A stretch of 64,000 nucleotides of DNA from Candidatus Nitrohelix vancouverensis (GTDB lineage: Bacteria; Nitrospinota; Nitrospinia; Nitrospinales; VA-1), in assembly GCA_015698305.1 (NCBI GenBank), contig CP048620.1:1700557-1764556 (forward strand), read 5' to 3'. The position numbers were made by a program, and so were the translations under genes. The first letter of the stretch is position 1. Every line of letters starts with the position of its first letter. The notes below the pieces were generated by a model that saw nothing but the letters and a program-made list of their open reading frames with translations, made no database searches and was not told the DNA's origin. Shown one piece after another: positions 27,796-37,171 of the stretch.

Positions 27796-29295
27796 ATGAA
27801 AAAAAATCTCGACCTTTTGTTGGTAACGCCTCCAAGCAAGGATCAGGTGTTTCAGAAATTAGGAGAAAATCTCACCGGAATCGAGCCTCCGGTCTGGTCC
27901 ACTTTGATGGCTACTTTTGTGCGGAATAGCGGTTTTTCAACTCACATCCTCGATGCTGAGGCGGAGTGCATTGGTTTTGACGAAACGGCGAAAAGAATCC
28001 TGGATATAGATGCGGTGTTAACCGTTTTTGTGATTTACGGACATCAACCCTCGGCGTCGACGCAATGCATGCCAGCGGGCAGAGCGGTTTGCGACAGAGT
28101 CGTTGCCGCAAACGCTGAGTTAAAGACCCTGGTGATGGGCACGCATGCATCGTCTCTTCCAGAACGCACCTTGTCGGAAGAGCCCTACACCTATGTCTGT
28201 CAAGGGGAAGGGCCTGACACCGTCCTCAATTTATTGCAGGCCCTGAAGGCAGGAAGCGATCGATTGGATAAGATTCCGGGTCTCTGGTACCGCAAGGACG
28301 GGAAGATTTTCAATAATCCAACGGCGGAGAACATTGTCGATCTGGATGGGCGTTTGCCTGGCCAGGCATGGGATTTACTGGATATGACTAAATATCGGGC
28401 GCACAACTGGCACTGTTTTGATCATATTCATGCAAGGCAACCCTATGCTTCGTTGCAAACGAGTTTGGGGTGCCCCTACAAATGCTCCTTTTGTTGTATC
28501 AATGCGCCCTTTGGGCAGGCGGGTATTCGCTACTGGTCTCCCAAGACGATTGTGGACCAGATTGATATTCTGGTGAATCGTTACGGGGTGAAGAATATTA
28601 AAATTCCTGACGAAATGTTTGTGCTCAATGAACAGCATGTTTTGGGCATTTGTGATTTGATCATTGAGCGCGGTTACGATCTCAATATCTGGGCTTATGC
28701 CAGAGTGGACACGGTGAAAGACAGATACCTTGAGAAATTGAAGCGGGCTGGATTCAACTGGCTGGCTTTGGGTATCGAGTCTGGAAGCAAATATGTTCGC
28801 GACGGCGTGGAAAAAGGTCGTTTTGGCGATGTGGACATTGTCAAAACAACGGACAAAATCAAGGAGCATGGAATATACATTATCGCGAATTATATATTTG
28901 GTCTCCCAGACGACACTCACGAAAGCATGCAGGAAACGCTGGACCTTTCGATTGAAATCAACGCAGAGTGGGCAAATTTTTACTGCGCGATGGCGTATCC
29001 GGGATCTCCTCTTTATGAGAGGGCCGTTCAGTCGGGATGGCAATTGCCGGATGGACCGGGCGGACCTGGGTGGATTGGTTATTCTCAACATGCTTATGAA
29101 GCCTTGCCACTAAGAACGGATTCTTTGGCTTACACGGAGGTTCTGGATTTTCGTGATAAGGCTTTTGATCATTACTTCACGCATCCCAAATTTCTTGAAA
29201 TGATCAATAGGAGATTCAGCCAGGAGTTGGTCGACCACATACACGACATGGTTCGCGTAAAAATCAAAAGAAAGCACCGGTCGGTAAGCCTTTAG
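27796..29295 (+). CDS. B12-binding-type radical SAM protein
   Basis: This 499-residue protein follows the plan of B12-dependent radical SAM enzymes. An N-terminal Rossmann-like region (~5-145; LLLVTPPSKD, VMGTHASSLPE, CQGEGPDTV) resembles the cobalamin-binding domain, although the DxHxxG ligand motif is not seen. The radical SAM core follows, with cluster motif CPYKCSFC near residue 227 and LALGIESGS, and a long C-terminal region. Proteins of this class often methylate or rearrange unactivated carbons in lipids, sugars or natural products. It stands 126 bases upstream of two small membrane proteins. The substrate is unknown. Confidence 0.85.
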   Translation: MKKNLDLLLVTPPSKDQVFQKLGENLTGIEPPVWSTLMATFVRNSGFSTHILDAEAECIGFDETAKRILDIDAVLTVFVIYGHQPSASTQCMPAGRAVCDRVVAANAELKTLVMGTHASSLPERTLSEEPYTYVCQGEGPDTVLNLLQALKAGSDRLDKIPGLWYRKDGKIFNNPTAENIVDLDGRLPGQAWDLLDMTKYRAHNWHCFDHIHARQPYASLQTSLGCPYKCSFCCINAPFGQAGIRYWSPKTIVDQIDILVNRYGVKNIKIPDEMFVLNEQHVLGICDLIIERGYDLNIWAYARVDTVKDRYLEKLKRAGFNWLALGIESGSKYVRDGVEKGRFGDVDIVKTTDKIKEHGIYIIANYIFGLPDDTHESMQETLDLSIEINAEWANFYCAMAYPGSPLYERAVQSGWQLPDGPGGPGWIGYSQHAYEALPLRTDSLAYTEVLDFRDKAFDHYFTHPKFLEMINRRFSQELVDHIHDMVRVKIKRKHRSVSL

Positions 29296-29421
29296 TTTGG
29301 CGATTTGATGAGTCTCCCCGGAAATTCTCTAAATGAATTCCTTCCTTCAATTTAAAATTATTCGCGACGTTCCAATATGTTTGCGAATCTTGAAGCCTCG
29401 AGCCAAAACGGTTGATAGAGT

Positions 29422-29958
29422 TTGGTCGGGTCGTTGTTGCAAGTGAAAATTTTCTACCTGGGTTGCGGCTGGTTTTTTGCGGCCTTTTTTATCCAATGGG
29501 CGCTATGGAAAATTCGACTTCCACAACGACAGGCGAAAACCTTGCTGATTCTTTTCGGCTTGATCTGGTTGACGAGTTTGGCGCTTGTCTGGATGGTTTC
29601 TAGCGATCCCGACCATTGGGCGGCCTTGCAGAATCCAGCCGAGTACCTTCATTATTCCTTCCTTTATATCGCGTTGACCCTTGCCTATCTGAACACCTAC
29701 CCGGGACTGGAAGCGGACAGCCCGTCTCTGGTCATTGTCATGACCATTCATCAGGGAGGCGAGGAAGGGGTTGCAGTTGAAAAATTCTATGAAACGCTGA
29801 CCGACGATTTGCTGGTTAAACCGAGAATCCGTGATCTGCTGGTCGACAAGATGGCGACTCTCGACGATGGAAAGTACCGCCTGACGCGCAAAGGACGCCT
29901 GCTCGCCGTTCTATTTGGCGCTTATCGTTCCCTGTTGAAAGCGCCGAAAGGAGGCTGA
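29422..29958 (+). CDS. Small membrane protein with C-terminal winged-helix-like domain
   Basis: I do not recognise this 178-residue protein. It has about three hydrophobic segments in the first ~95 residues (FYLGCGWFFAAFFIQWALW, a segment around LLILFGLIWLTSL, and FLYIALTLAYL). The cytoplasmic-looking C-terminal third (~115-170) has the helix and beta-wing pattern of a winged helix, ending KYRLTRKGRLLAVLF. The start is uncertain: TTG 29422, TTG 29434/29437 and GTG 29443 are all in frame without a strong ribosome-binding site. It is followed after seven bases by a protein of the same plan, so the pair is probably one unit. Confidence 0.65.
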   Translation: MVGSLLQVKIFYLGCGWFFAAFFIQWALWKIRLPQRQAKTLLILFGLIWLTSLALVWMVSSDPDHWAALQNPAEYLHYSFLYIALTLAYLNTYPGLEADSPSLVIVMTIHQGGEEGVAVEKFYETLTDDLLVKPRIRDLLVDKMATLDDGKYRLTRKGRLLAVLFGAYRSLLKAPKGG

Positions 29959-29965
29959 GGAAATC

Positions 29966-30493
29966 ATGGACTATTCCCTTTTGAATTTGCTCAGCCCGTT
30001 CATCGGGCTGGCGGTCAATCTTGCGGTACAAGTTGCGAGCTATCGTTTGATTGCGCGCCTGGCCTTGTTGCAATCCTTGTTCGTTGGTTGCGGTGCGGGC
30101 TGGTTAGGTCTTGGCCTGTTTGAGGGAGGCCTGTTGACGGCGACTGACCGGGATGGGATTTCCTTTGCCGCGCAGTTTGTGGTCAATTCGACGATTTATT
30201 TTCTTCTGGCCTACAATTATTTTCACTTCATCAATATGGGGGAGACCGCCCGAAGGATTCGCATATTGAGAGAGTTGCATGAATCTGAAAACGGCCTGTC
30301 GCAAGAAGAAATTCTGGAGCGTTACAACGCGCAGGATATGATTCGTCTGAGGATGCAACGCTTGTTGAACAACGGGCAGATCATCCAAAAGGGCGGTCGC
30401 TACTACATTGCCAACCCCACCGTTCTGAGAATTGCCCAGTGCGTGACATGGTTGAAATGGATCATGCTGGGCAAGCGTAGCGAATTCGAGTGA
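29966..30493 (+). CDS. Second membrane protein with C-terminal winged-helix-like domain
   Basis: This 175-residue protein of unknown function has hydrophobic segments at ~7-26, ~33-55 and ~73-92. The C-terminal ~75 residues are soluble and helix-turn-helix-like: ILRELHESENGLSQEEILER, then MRLRMQRLL-type helix and a wing around GGRYYIANP. ATG 29966 has GAGG upstream at good spacing. Sequence is not obviously homologous to its neighbour at 29422, but the size and plan match, suggesting a two-subunit membrane complex or sensor. It precedes the YfhO array by about 100 bases. Confidence 0.7.
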   Translation: MDYSLLNLLSPFIGLAVNLAVQVASYRLIARLALLQSLFVGCGAGWLGLGLFEGGLLTATDRDGISFAAQFVVNSTIYFLLAYNYFHFINMGETARRIRILRELHESENGLSQEEILERYNAQDMIRLRMQRLLNNGQIIQKGGRYYIANPTVLRIAQCVTWLKWIMLGKRSEFE

Positions 30494-30511
30494 GGGAAGC
30501 TCTGGATTCGA

Positions 30512-30534
30512 TGATATAATCCGACAGCTATAAT
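30512..30534 (+). promoter_or_regulatory. Candidate extended -10 promoter with a second TATAAT
   Basis: TGATATAAT (30512-30520) fits the extended -10 consensus TGnTATAAT, and a second perfect TATAAT lies at 30529-30534. Neither has a good -35 box at standard spacing. They lie 64-86 bases upstream of the first YfhO-like gene and could drive the array. Confidence 0.4.
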
Positions 30535-30597
30535 TCGGTCTGGCGTACGCTAATATTTTTGCATCAAGATCACCTTTCCTGAATCAATGAAGGTCCA

Positions 30598-32697
30598 ATG
30601 GACGATTCTCATTCCACCCCAAGGTCGAGACCTTTCTGGCTGATTCCTTCCCTCCTGCTGATTCTTTTAGCTAAAAACCTTCCGGGTTTTTATAAATGGA
30701 CGCTCCCCGTCCACGATAACTTGTGCGTGTATGAGAGTTTCTATTTTTTCTATAACGACCTTCTTTTGCATAACGAGATCCCGTCCTGGACGCCGTTCAT
30801 CGTCTATGGAATGCCGACCGATTTTGAATTCGTTCGTTTCCTGACGGCAGGTAAATATCTTGCGGGACTGCTTGGCTGGCTCTTTTCGATTCAGGACACC
30901 TTGCTCGTTTACCAGTTTGCGATTTTCGCGGAAGAACTCGTTTTGCTTTATGGCATGTACAAGCTGGCGGATCGTTTGTTTCAACTGGACGCGACCGTGT
31001 TCTATGTCTGTCTCGTTGCGATTCTTTCGATCATCACCATTCGCCAGCCAGGGATGGGCTATCATATTTATTATATGTACCCGCTCATGTTCCATCTGCT
31101 GTTGAGTTTTCTGGAAGAAAAGGACTATCGCTATTTCTTTGGAGCGGGCATTGTTTTTGTGGTCGCGCAGTTGGGAGGGACGGGGTATACGATGCCGCTA
31201 CAACTGGCGACTCTCTTTTGCTTCTTTTTCTTCGCTGCATTGGCGCATGTTAGAGATCTCAAGGATTTTGTCGCGCTGGATGGGAGGCGGCGCAGAAATT
31301 TTCTGGTTTCGCTTGCCCTGCTATCCATTGTCGCCATCACCTATTACCGATTCGCCACCCTGTCGATGGAATCTTTGGAGTTTGTTTCCTATTTAAGAGA
31401 TCCCGAGACGTCCAAAGTTTCATTGATGACATTTCTGACCTATGGGAAAGTATTGAAGCCGGAAAATTTACTCTATGACATGTTGTGGCCGATGGCGTTT
31501 AGAAACGATTTTCCCAGTTTATACATTGGCGCGATACCTCTCATTTTCTGTTTTTATGCGGTCTTTAAAGTCCGTGACTGGCGATTTTACAGTGTGACGT
31601 TGACGGGCATTTTTCTTTTCTGCTTTGCGATGGGATCGCGAACCCCGCTTGCCGTCCTGCTGTACGATTATTTTCCATTCATGCAATATTACCGTCATGT
31701 TTCCTATGCTGTCGGCGGACTGATTATAATTTTCGCCATCATGTCGGGCTATGGATTTGACAAGTTTTTTACTTCCAATTCGGTGGAAACAACACTGTCG
31801 CGAATCCGGCCGGAGAATATTGCCATAGGCCTGACGCTTTTTAATCTTGCGATATTTCAAATGATGACGGACGTTTATTATCACAACAAGTCGCATGTAG
31901 GACGACAAACGGTCATTGATTCGGATTATTTCAATGTGCATCCATATAATTATCAGAACATTCGTGAAATCAGTCGCTCCGTAAAAGAGGGGCTTCCGGT
32001 GGATAGGCGTCAGAGAAAAATTCTATCCAGCAATATACATATTTTAGGCGAATTGGATTATCGTCTCTACAATCACTTGCAGTGGGATGTGTGTTTGATT
32101 CCCGCCCGGATTGATTTTTCAGGTAAGAATGTCGAACAATTTTTCAATGAGCATGATTTGACCTTGTTTGAGGAGAAAGGCGGCTGGTTGGATCAGTCTG
32201 ATTCGTTTTACGAAAATGAGGTAATACTTTCTAAACTGGGTTGTAATTTCCCCAAAATGCATATTGTGAATAACGCCGAGGTTGAAGGGGACGCTTTGAG
32301 GACGGTGACGTTTGAGCCGGATCGGCTTGGCACAGTTCAGATTCTGAATTATCGGGCGAATTATGTCGAAGTGGGGCTTGATAACCCTTTTGATGAGACG
32401 TCTTTTCTTTATTATGCGGATCTTTGGAGTGCGGGGTGGGATGCGCGTGTCAATGGTCGTTCCACTCCAATATTAAAGGCAAATACGGCTTTCAAGGCTG
32501 TAGCTATTCCTGCAGGCCAATCAATCGTAGAGTTTCATTATGAAACGCCGCATAAAATTTTGAGGTGGATTTTAATTGTTTATGGCCTGTGTTTCATCTG
32601 CTGGGTATTAATCGGGATTCTGTTGGATTCATTTGAAAATGCAGTATCAAGGAAACAAGAAATTATTGCCGGTCCTCAAACCGATGAGAAAAGTTGA
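30598..32697 (+). CDS. YfhO-like polytopic membrane protein, copy 1 of a tandem array
   Basis: This 699-residue integral membrane protein has about a dozen hydrophobic segments in the first ~420 residues and a final one near 660-685. Between them is a soluble region ending in YYADLWSAGWDARVNGR and AFKAVAIPAGQSIVEFHYE, the C-terminal signature of the YfhO family (predicted GT-C enzymes that decorate envelope polymers). The short motif VHDNLCVYESFYFFYN after the first segment carries the acidic residue expected of GT-C enzymes. Two close paralogues follow. It probably transfers a sugar from a lipid carrier outside the inner membrane. Confidence 0.85.
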   Translation: MDDSHSTPRSRPFWLIPSLLLILLAKNLPGFYKWTLPVHDNLCVYESFYFFYNDLLLHNEIPSWTPFIVYGMPTDFEFVRFLTAGKYLAGLLGWLFSIQDTLLVYQFAIFAEELVLLYGMYKLADRLFQLDATVFYVCLVAILSIITIRQPGMGYHIYYMYPLMFHLLLSFLEEKDYRYFFGAGIVFVVAQLGGTGYTMPLQLATLFCFFFFAALAHVRDLKDFVALDGRRRRNFLVSLALLSIVAITYYRFATLSMESLEFVSYLRDPETSKVSLMTFLTYGKVLKPENLLYDMLWPMAFRNDFPSLYIGAIPLIFCFYAVFKVRDWRFYSVTLTGIFLFCFAMGSRTPLAVLLYDYFPFMQYYRHVSYAVGGLIIIFAIMSGYGFDKFFTSNSVETTLSRIRPENIAIGLTLFNLAIFQMMTDVYYHNKSHVGRQTVIDSDYFNVHPYNYQNIREISRSVKEGLPVDRRQRKILSSNIHILGELDYRLYNHLQWDVCLIPARIDFSGKNVEQFFNEHDLTLFEEKGGWLDQSDSFYENEVILSKLGCNFPKMHIVNNAEVEGDALRTVTFEPDRLGTVQILNYRANYVEVGLDNPFDETSFLYYADLWSAGWDARVNGRSTPILKANTAFKAVAIPAGQSIVEFHYETPHKILRWILIVYGLCFICWVLIGILLDSFENAVSRKQEIIAGPQTDEKS

Positions 32698-32758
32698 TGA
32701 AGAGGATCGAAAGATATGCGCCGCTTCAATAAATCATCGCACTTTTGTGAACCATTAA

Positions 32759-34915
32759 ATGGATAATACCCTTTCTGTTGTCAAGAGACGATCGTTTTGG
32801 TTGATCCCTTCTCTTATTCTAATTCTTATTCTGAAAAATTTACCACTCTTCCTGAAGTGGAACGTCCCAGTCCACGATGGGCTGGGAGCGTTTCAGTCAT
32901 TTTATTTTTTCTATAACGATCTTCTATTGCATAACGAAATCCCGTCATGGACGCCGTTCATTGTCTATGGAATGCCCACTGATTTCGAATTCGTTCGCAT
33001 CCTCACTTCAGGGAAGTATTTGACAGGTCTGATGGGGTGGTTGTTGCATGTTGAAGACGTTTTATTGCTATACAGTGTTGCCGTTTTGGCGGAAGAGCTC
33101 GTTTTGCTTTATGGCATGTACAAGCTGGCGGATCGTTTGTTTCAATTAGATGCGACGGTCTTCTATGTCTGTCTTGTCGCTGTTCTTTCGATCATCACCA
33201 TTCGCCAGCCGGGGATGGGTTATCATATTTATTATATGTATCCGCTCATGTTCCATTTGCTGTTGAGTTTTCTGGAAAAAAAGGACTATGGCTATTTTTT
33301 TGGAGCGGGCATTGTTTTTGTGGTCGCGCAGTTGGGTGGGACGGGCTACACGATGCCGCTACAATTGGCGACGCTTTTCTGTTTCTTTTTATGCGCGGCG
33401 TTGGCGCATGTTAGAGAGCTCAAGGATTTTGTGGCGCTGGATGACAGACGGCGCAGAAGTTTTCTTGTATCACTCGTCTTGTTATCCCTTGTCTCCATTG
33501 CATATTACCGCTTTGCGACGCTTTCGATGGAGACTTTGGAATCAGTTTCATTTTTGAGAGACCCAGAAACCTCAAAAGTTTCTCTTAAGACTTTTTTGTA
33601 TTATGGAAACACTCTGAATCTGTCGACAGTTATCTATGACATGTTGTGGCCAGTGGCATTCAAGGAAGATTTTCCCAGTTTATACATCGGTGCGATACCG
33701 CTCTTTTTTTGCGTTTATGCGGTCTTTAAAGTCCGTGACTGGCGTTTTTACAGCATGATGTTGACGGGTATTTTTCTTTTTACTTTTGCGATGGGGCCGG
33801 GGGCTCCGCTTGCAGTCCTGCTGTACGATTATTTTCCGTTCATGCAGTATTACAGACATGTTTCCTATGCGGTCGGAGGTCTGATTATTATTTTCGCCAT
33901 CATGTCGGGCTATGGATTTGACAAGTTTTTTACTTCCAGTTCGGTGGAAACAAAACTGTCGCGAAGTCGACCCGAGAATATTGTCATAGGCCTGACGCTA
34001 TTTAATCTGGCGATGTTTCAAATGATGACGGATGTTTACTATCATAACAAGTCGCACCTGGGGCGACAGGCGGTCATTGATTCGGATTTTTACAATGCGC
34101 ATCCATATGCATATCAGAGCGCTCGGAACATCAGTCGTTCTTTGTTGGATTCGAACAGGTTAAGGGGGCGTCAGAGAAAAATTTTATTCAATAATATTTT
34201 TATTTTTGGCTCTCTGGATTATCGCCTTTACAACCATCTGCAATGGGATGTGTGTTTGATTCCCGCACGGATAGATTTTGCAGATAAAGACGTTGTGCAA
34301 TTGTTTGATGAGCATGATGTGGCATTATTCAAGGTCAATGGAGGATGGTTGAATCAGTCTGAATCGATTTACAGCAATCAGGAACTGCTCTATAAACTGG
34401 GTTGCGATACGCCCAAAATGCGGATTGTTGAGAATGTTGAAGTTGCGGGGAACGCATTGAAAACAGTTGGTATGGAAATGAATCCTCCTGAATCGGTGAA
34501 GATGCTTGACTATCGCGCAAATTCCGTGAAAGTGGCGCTCCGTAATCCTTTTGACGAAAAGTCATACCTGTATTATGCCGATGCCTGGGATGAAGGCTGG
34601 AGCGCGAGCGTCAACGGTAAGCCGACGGCTCTGTTGAAAGCGAATACGGCTTTCAAGGCTGTGGCCATTCCCGCAGGCCAATCAATCGTAGAGTTTAATT
34701 ATGAAGCGCCTCACAAAATTTTGAGGTGGATTTTGATCGTCTATGGTTTGGCCTTCATGTCCTGGGTTGTGATGGGACTTTTAATTGAAATGATGCGGAC
34801 CCTTGCGAGTCGCGACAAGGAAATTCCTGCTCCTATAGCCGATGTGGAGAAGCGGGAGGATGAGGTTCTCTGTGAATCTCCTGATGCGGCGAAAAAGTCC
34901 GAAGGTGAGTCTTGA
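32759..34915 (+). CDS. YfhO-like membrane protein, copy 2 of a tandem array
   Basis: This 718-residue paralogue follows copy 1 after 61 bases and shares its whole plan. Some blocks are almost identical at DNA level, for example 48 identical bases at 33098-33145 and 30937-30984, while others (residues ~260-290 and ~455-500) have diverged clearly. This mosaic pattern suggests a recent duplication with gene conversion. The C-terminal signature is YYADAWDEGWSASVNGK then AFKAVAIPAGQ. An acidic, soluble tail (KREDEVLCESPDAAKK-like) is longer than in copy 1. The role is predicted as for copy 1; the acceptor or sugar may differ. Confidence 0.85.
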   Translation: MDNTLSVVKRRSFWLIPSLILILILKNLPLFLKWNVPVHDGLGAFQSFYFFYNDLLLHNEIPSWTPFIVYGMPTDFEFVRILTSGKYLTGLMGWLLHVEDVLLLYSVAVLAEELVLLYGMYKLADRLFQLDATVFYVCLVAVLSIITIRQPGMGYHIYYMYPLMFHLLLSFLEKKDYGYFFGAGIVFVVAQLGGTGYTMPLQLATLFCFFLCAALAHVRELKDFVALDDRRRRSFLVSLVLLSLVSIAYYRFATLSMETLESVSFLRDPETSKVSLKTFLYYGNTLNLSTVIYDMLWPVAFKEDFPSLYIGAIPLFFCVYAVFKVRDWRFYSMMLTGIFLFTFAMGPGAPLAVLLYDYFPFMQYYRHVSYAVGGLIIIFAIMSGYGFDKFFTSSSVETKLSRSRPENIVIGLTLFNLAMFQMMTDVYYHNKSHLGRQAVIDSDFYNAHPYAYQSARNISRSLLDSNRLRGRQRKILFNNIFIFGSLDYRLYNHLQWDVCLIPARIDFADKDVVQLFDEHDVALFKVNGGWLNQSESIYSNQELLYKLGCDTPKMRIVENVEVAGNALKTVGMEMNPPESVKMLDYRANSVKVALRNPFDEKSYLYYADAWDEGWSASVNGKPTALLKANTAFKAVAIPAGQSIVEFNYEAPHKILRWILIVYGLAFMSWVVMGLLIEMMRTLASRDKEIPAPIADVEKREDEVLCESPDAAKKSEGES

Positions 34916-34941
34916 TCGCTTGCTCGTGCAGATTTTTTACT

Positions 34942-34970
34942 TTGGCAATGTTATTTTGTAATATTATTTT
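34942..34970 (+). promoter_or_regulatory. Candidate sigma70-type promoter before YfhO copy 3
   Basis: TTGGCA (34942-34947) and TATTTT (34965-34970) are 17 bases apart in an AT-rich gap of 144 bases, about 90 bases upstream of the third YfhO-like gene. This would allow copy 3 to be expressed apart from copies 1 and 2. Found by eye only. Confidence 0.3.
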
Positions 34971-35059
34971 GCGATTAATACAATGTTTTGATCGCCTTGA
35001 ATGAATCAATCCTGAAATATATATCCTGATATCAATTCACCCGGATCATTAAAGCTTCA

Positions 35060-37171
35060 ATGAACGATTCACAGTCCACCCTTGTCAGGGAGAGAGCTTA
35101 TTGGCTCGTTCCGTCCCTGCTATTCATACTCTTGCTCAAAAATCTACCGAGCTTGTTTAAATGGACCGTTCCCGTCCATGACACCTTATGCAACTACGAA
35201 AGTTTCTATTTTTTCTATAACGACCTGCTTCTGCATAATGACCTCCCTTCATGGACGCCGTTCATTATATTTGGCATGCCCACCGATTTTGAATTCATTC
35301 GGTCTTTGACGGTAGGTAAGTATCTGGCTGGTTTGATTGGCTGGATATTTTCTATTCAGGACACATTATTTTTGTACAGTTTTGCTTTTTTCACGGAAGA
35401 ACTGGTTTTGCTTTATGGGATGTATAAACTTTCAGATCGTTTTTTCAAGCTCGACGCAACGGTGTTCTATGTCTGTATGGTTCCGCTTCTTTCGATCATC
35501 ACCGTTCGTCAGCCCGGGGTGGGTTTTCATGTTTTTTTTATGTATCCACTGATGTTCCATCTGTTGCTGAACTTTCTGCAAGAAAAGAACTTTCGTTATT
35601 TTTTCTCCGCGGGCATCGTCTTTGTTTTGGCTCAACTGGGCGCTTTGGGATACACGATGCCATTACAGCTTGTGACCGTTTCTTTTTTCTTCTTTTTTGC
35701 CAGTTTTCCTTATCTAAAAGAATGGCGCCAGTTTTTCAGGTGGGACAGGATCAATCCATGGGAATTTTTGACGCTATTAGCTTTATTGTCTGCGGTCGCC
35801 GTCACCTATTATCAGGTAGCGACGCACTCTACCGATCCATTGACGTTGATATCATTATCCCGTGACCCCGGGACATCCAAAGTTCCACTAGAGTCGTTTC
35901 TGACTTATGGGTATTTGCTGGATGTAAAACTTTCCTTCCTCGACATCTTCTGGCCCATCATCTTCAAATTGGACTTCCCCAGTTTGTATATCGGAATCAT
36001 TCCGTTCCTGTTCGTCGTCTATTCACTTTTCCGGGTTCGAAACAGGAATTTTTACTGCATTGCGGCTACGGGTCTATTTCTCTTTTTATTCGCTCTGGGA
36101 GGGCGCACTCCGCTCGCGGCTTTTTTATACGAATATTTTCCGTTCATGCATTATTTCAGGCATGTCTCTCATGCCGTGGCGGCTCTGGTCATTATTTTTG
36201 CAATTATGTCGGGTTTTGGTTTTGACAAATTTTTTTCATCAAATGCCATTCAAAGCAAATTATCCAAAAGTCGCCCCGAGAATATTGTGATAGGGCTTGT
36301 GATCTTCAATCTGGGGGTTTTCCAGATGATTACGGCTGTTTATTACCATAATATTTCTCATGTTGGACGCGTGACGGTAGTCAATTCTGATTACTATAAT
36401 GTGAATGCATTCAATTATCAGCCCGTTCGCAATATCAGTCGGTCTGAGTGGGATGGCAACCGCTTGAGGGGGCGCCAGAGAAGAATTCTCTTCAACAATA
36501 TATTGATATTAGGGAAACTGGATTACCGCACCTACAACCATTTGCAATGGGATGTGTGCCTGGTTCCTGCCCGGATCGACTTCGCTGGAAAGAGAGTGTT
36601 CCAATTATTTGAAGAGCATGAGCTCAAATTATTTGGGACGCGAGGCGGCTGGTTGAATCAGTCTGATTCGTTTTATGATAATAGGGAACTGCTCTACAAG
36701 CTAGGATGTGACACTCAGAAAATGCGAATCGTTCGAGACGTGGAGGTCAATGGCGATGCTTTGACGACAAAGTCCATCGAAGCGGATATTCCCAATTCGA
36801 TACGGGCTCTTGACTATCGTTCAAATCATGTCAAGGCGGCGGTTAATAATCCATTTACGGAGACTTCCTATCTTTACTATGCAGATAGCTGGGACGCAGG
36901 ATGGAAAGCGAAGGTTAACGGTGAGCCGACGCAAATTCTGCGGGCGAATACGGCGTTGAAGGCCGTTGCGATTCCGCCGGGAAATTCTACTATAGAGTTC
37001 AGTTACGAGGCACCCTATCGGCTCCATGTGTGGATATTGATTGTTTATGGGCTGGTATTGGCCATCGGGGTCGTGATCGGACTGGCTCGGGAAGCATTTA
37101 CTGGCAGACGGAGCCATGAGAAAGCGAGTGATGCAGAGGCTATTTCCGCATCAGCGACCTCGCAGGAATGA
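35060..37171 (+). CDS. YfhO-like membrane protein, copy 3 of a tandem array
   Basis: This 703-residue protein is the most diverged of the three tandem copies but keeps the same start (FYFFYNDLLLHN), the QPGVGFHVFFMYPLMFHLLL block and the C-terminal YYADSWDAGWKAKVNGEP signature. The gap before it is larger than between copies 1 and 2 and carries a candidate promoter. Its last 32 bases overlap, tail to tail, the end of the large YfhO-like gene on the other strand. The role is predicted to be GT-C type decoration of an envelope glycan. Confidence 0.85.
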   Translation: MNDSQSTLVRERAYWLVPSLLFILLLKNLPSLFKWTVPVHDTLCNYESFYFFYNDLLLHNDLPSWTPFIIFGMPTDFEFIRSLTVGKYLAGLIGWIFSIQDTLFLYSFAFFTEELVLLYGMYKLSDRFFKLDATVFYVCMVPLLSIITVRQPGVGFHVFFMYPLMFHLLLNFLQEKNFRYFFSAGIVFVLAQLGALGYTMPLQLVTVSFFFFFASFPYLKEWRQFFRWDRINPWEFLTLLALLSAVAVTYYQVATHSTDPLTLISLSRDPGTSKVPLESFLTYGYLLDVKLSFLDIFWPIIFKLDFPSLYIGIIPFLFVVYSLFRVRNRNFYCIAATGLFLFLFALGGRTPLAAFLYEYFPFMHYFRHVSHAVAALVIIFAIMSGFGFDKFFSSNAIQSKLSKSRPENIVIGLVIFNLGVFQMITAVYYHNISHVGRVTVVNSDYYNVNAFNYQPVRNISRSEWDGNRLRGRQRRILFNNILILGKLDYRTYNHLQWDVCLVPARIDFAGKRVFQLFEEHELKLFGTRGGWLNQSDSFYDNRELLYKLGCDTQKMRIVRDVEVNGDALTTKSIEADIPNSIRALDYRSNHVKAAVNNPFTETSYLYYADSWDAGWKAKVNGEPTQILRANTALKAVAIPPGNSTIEFSYEAPYRLHVWILIVYGLVLAIGVVIGLAREAFTGRRSHEKASDAEAISASATSQE

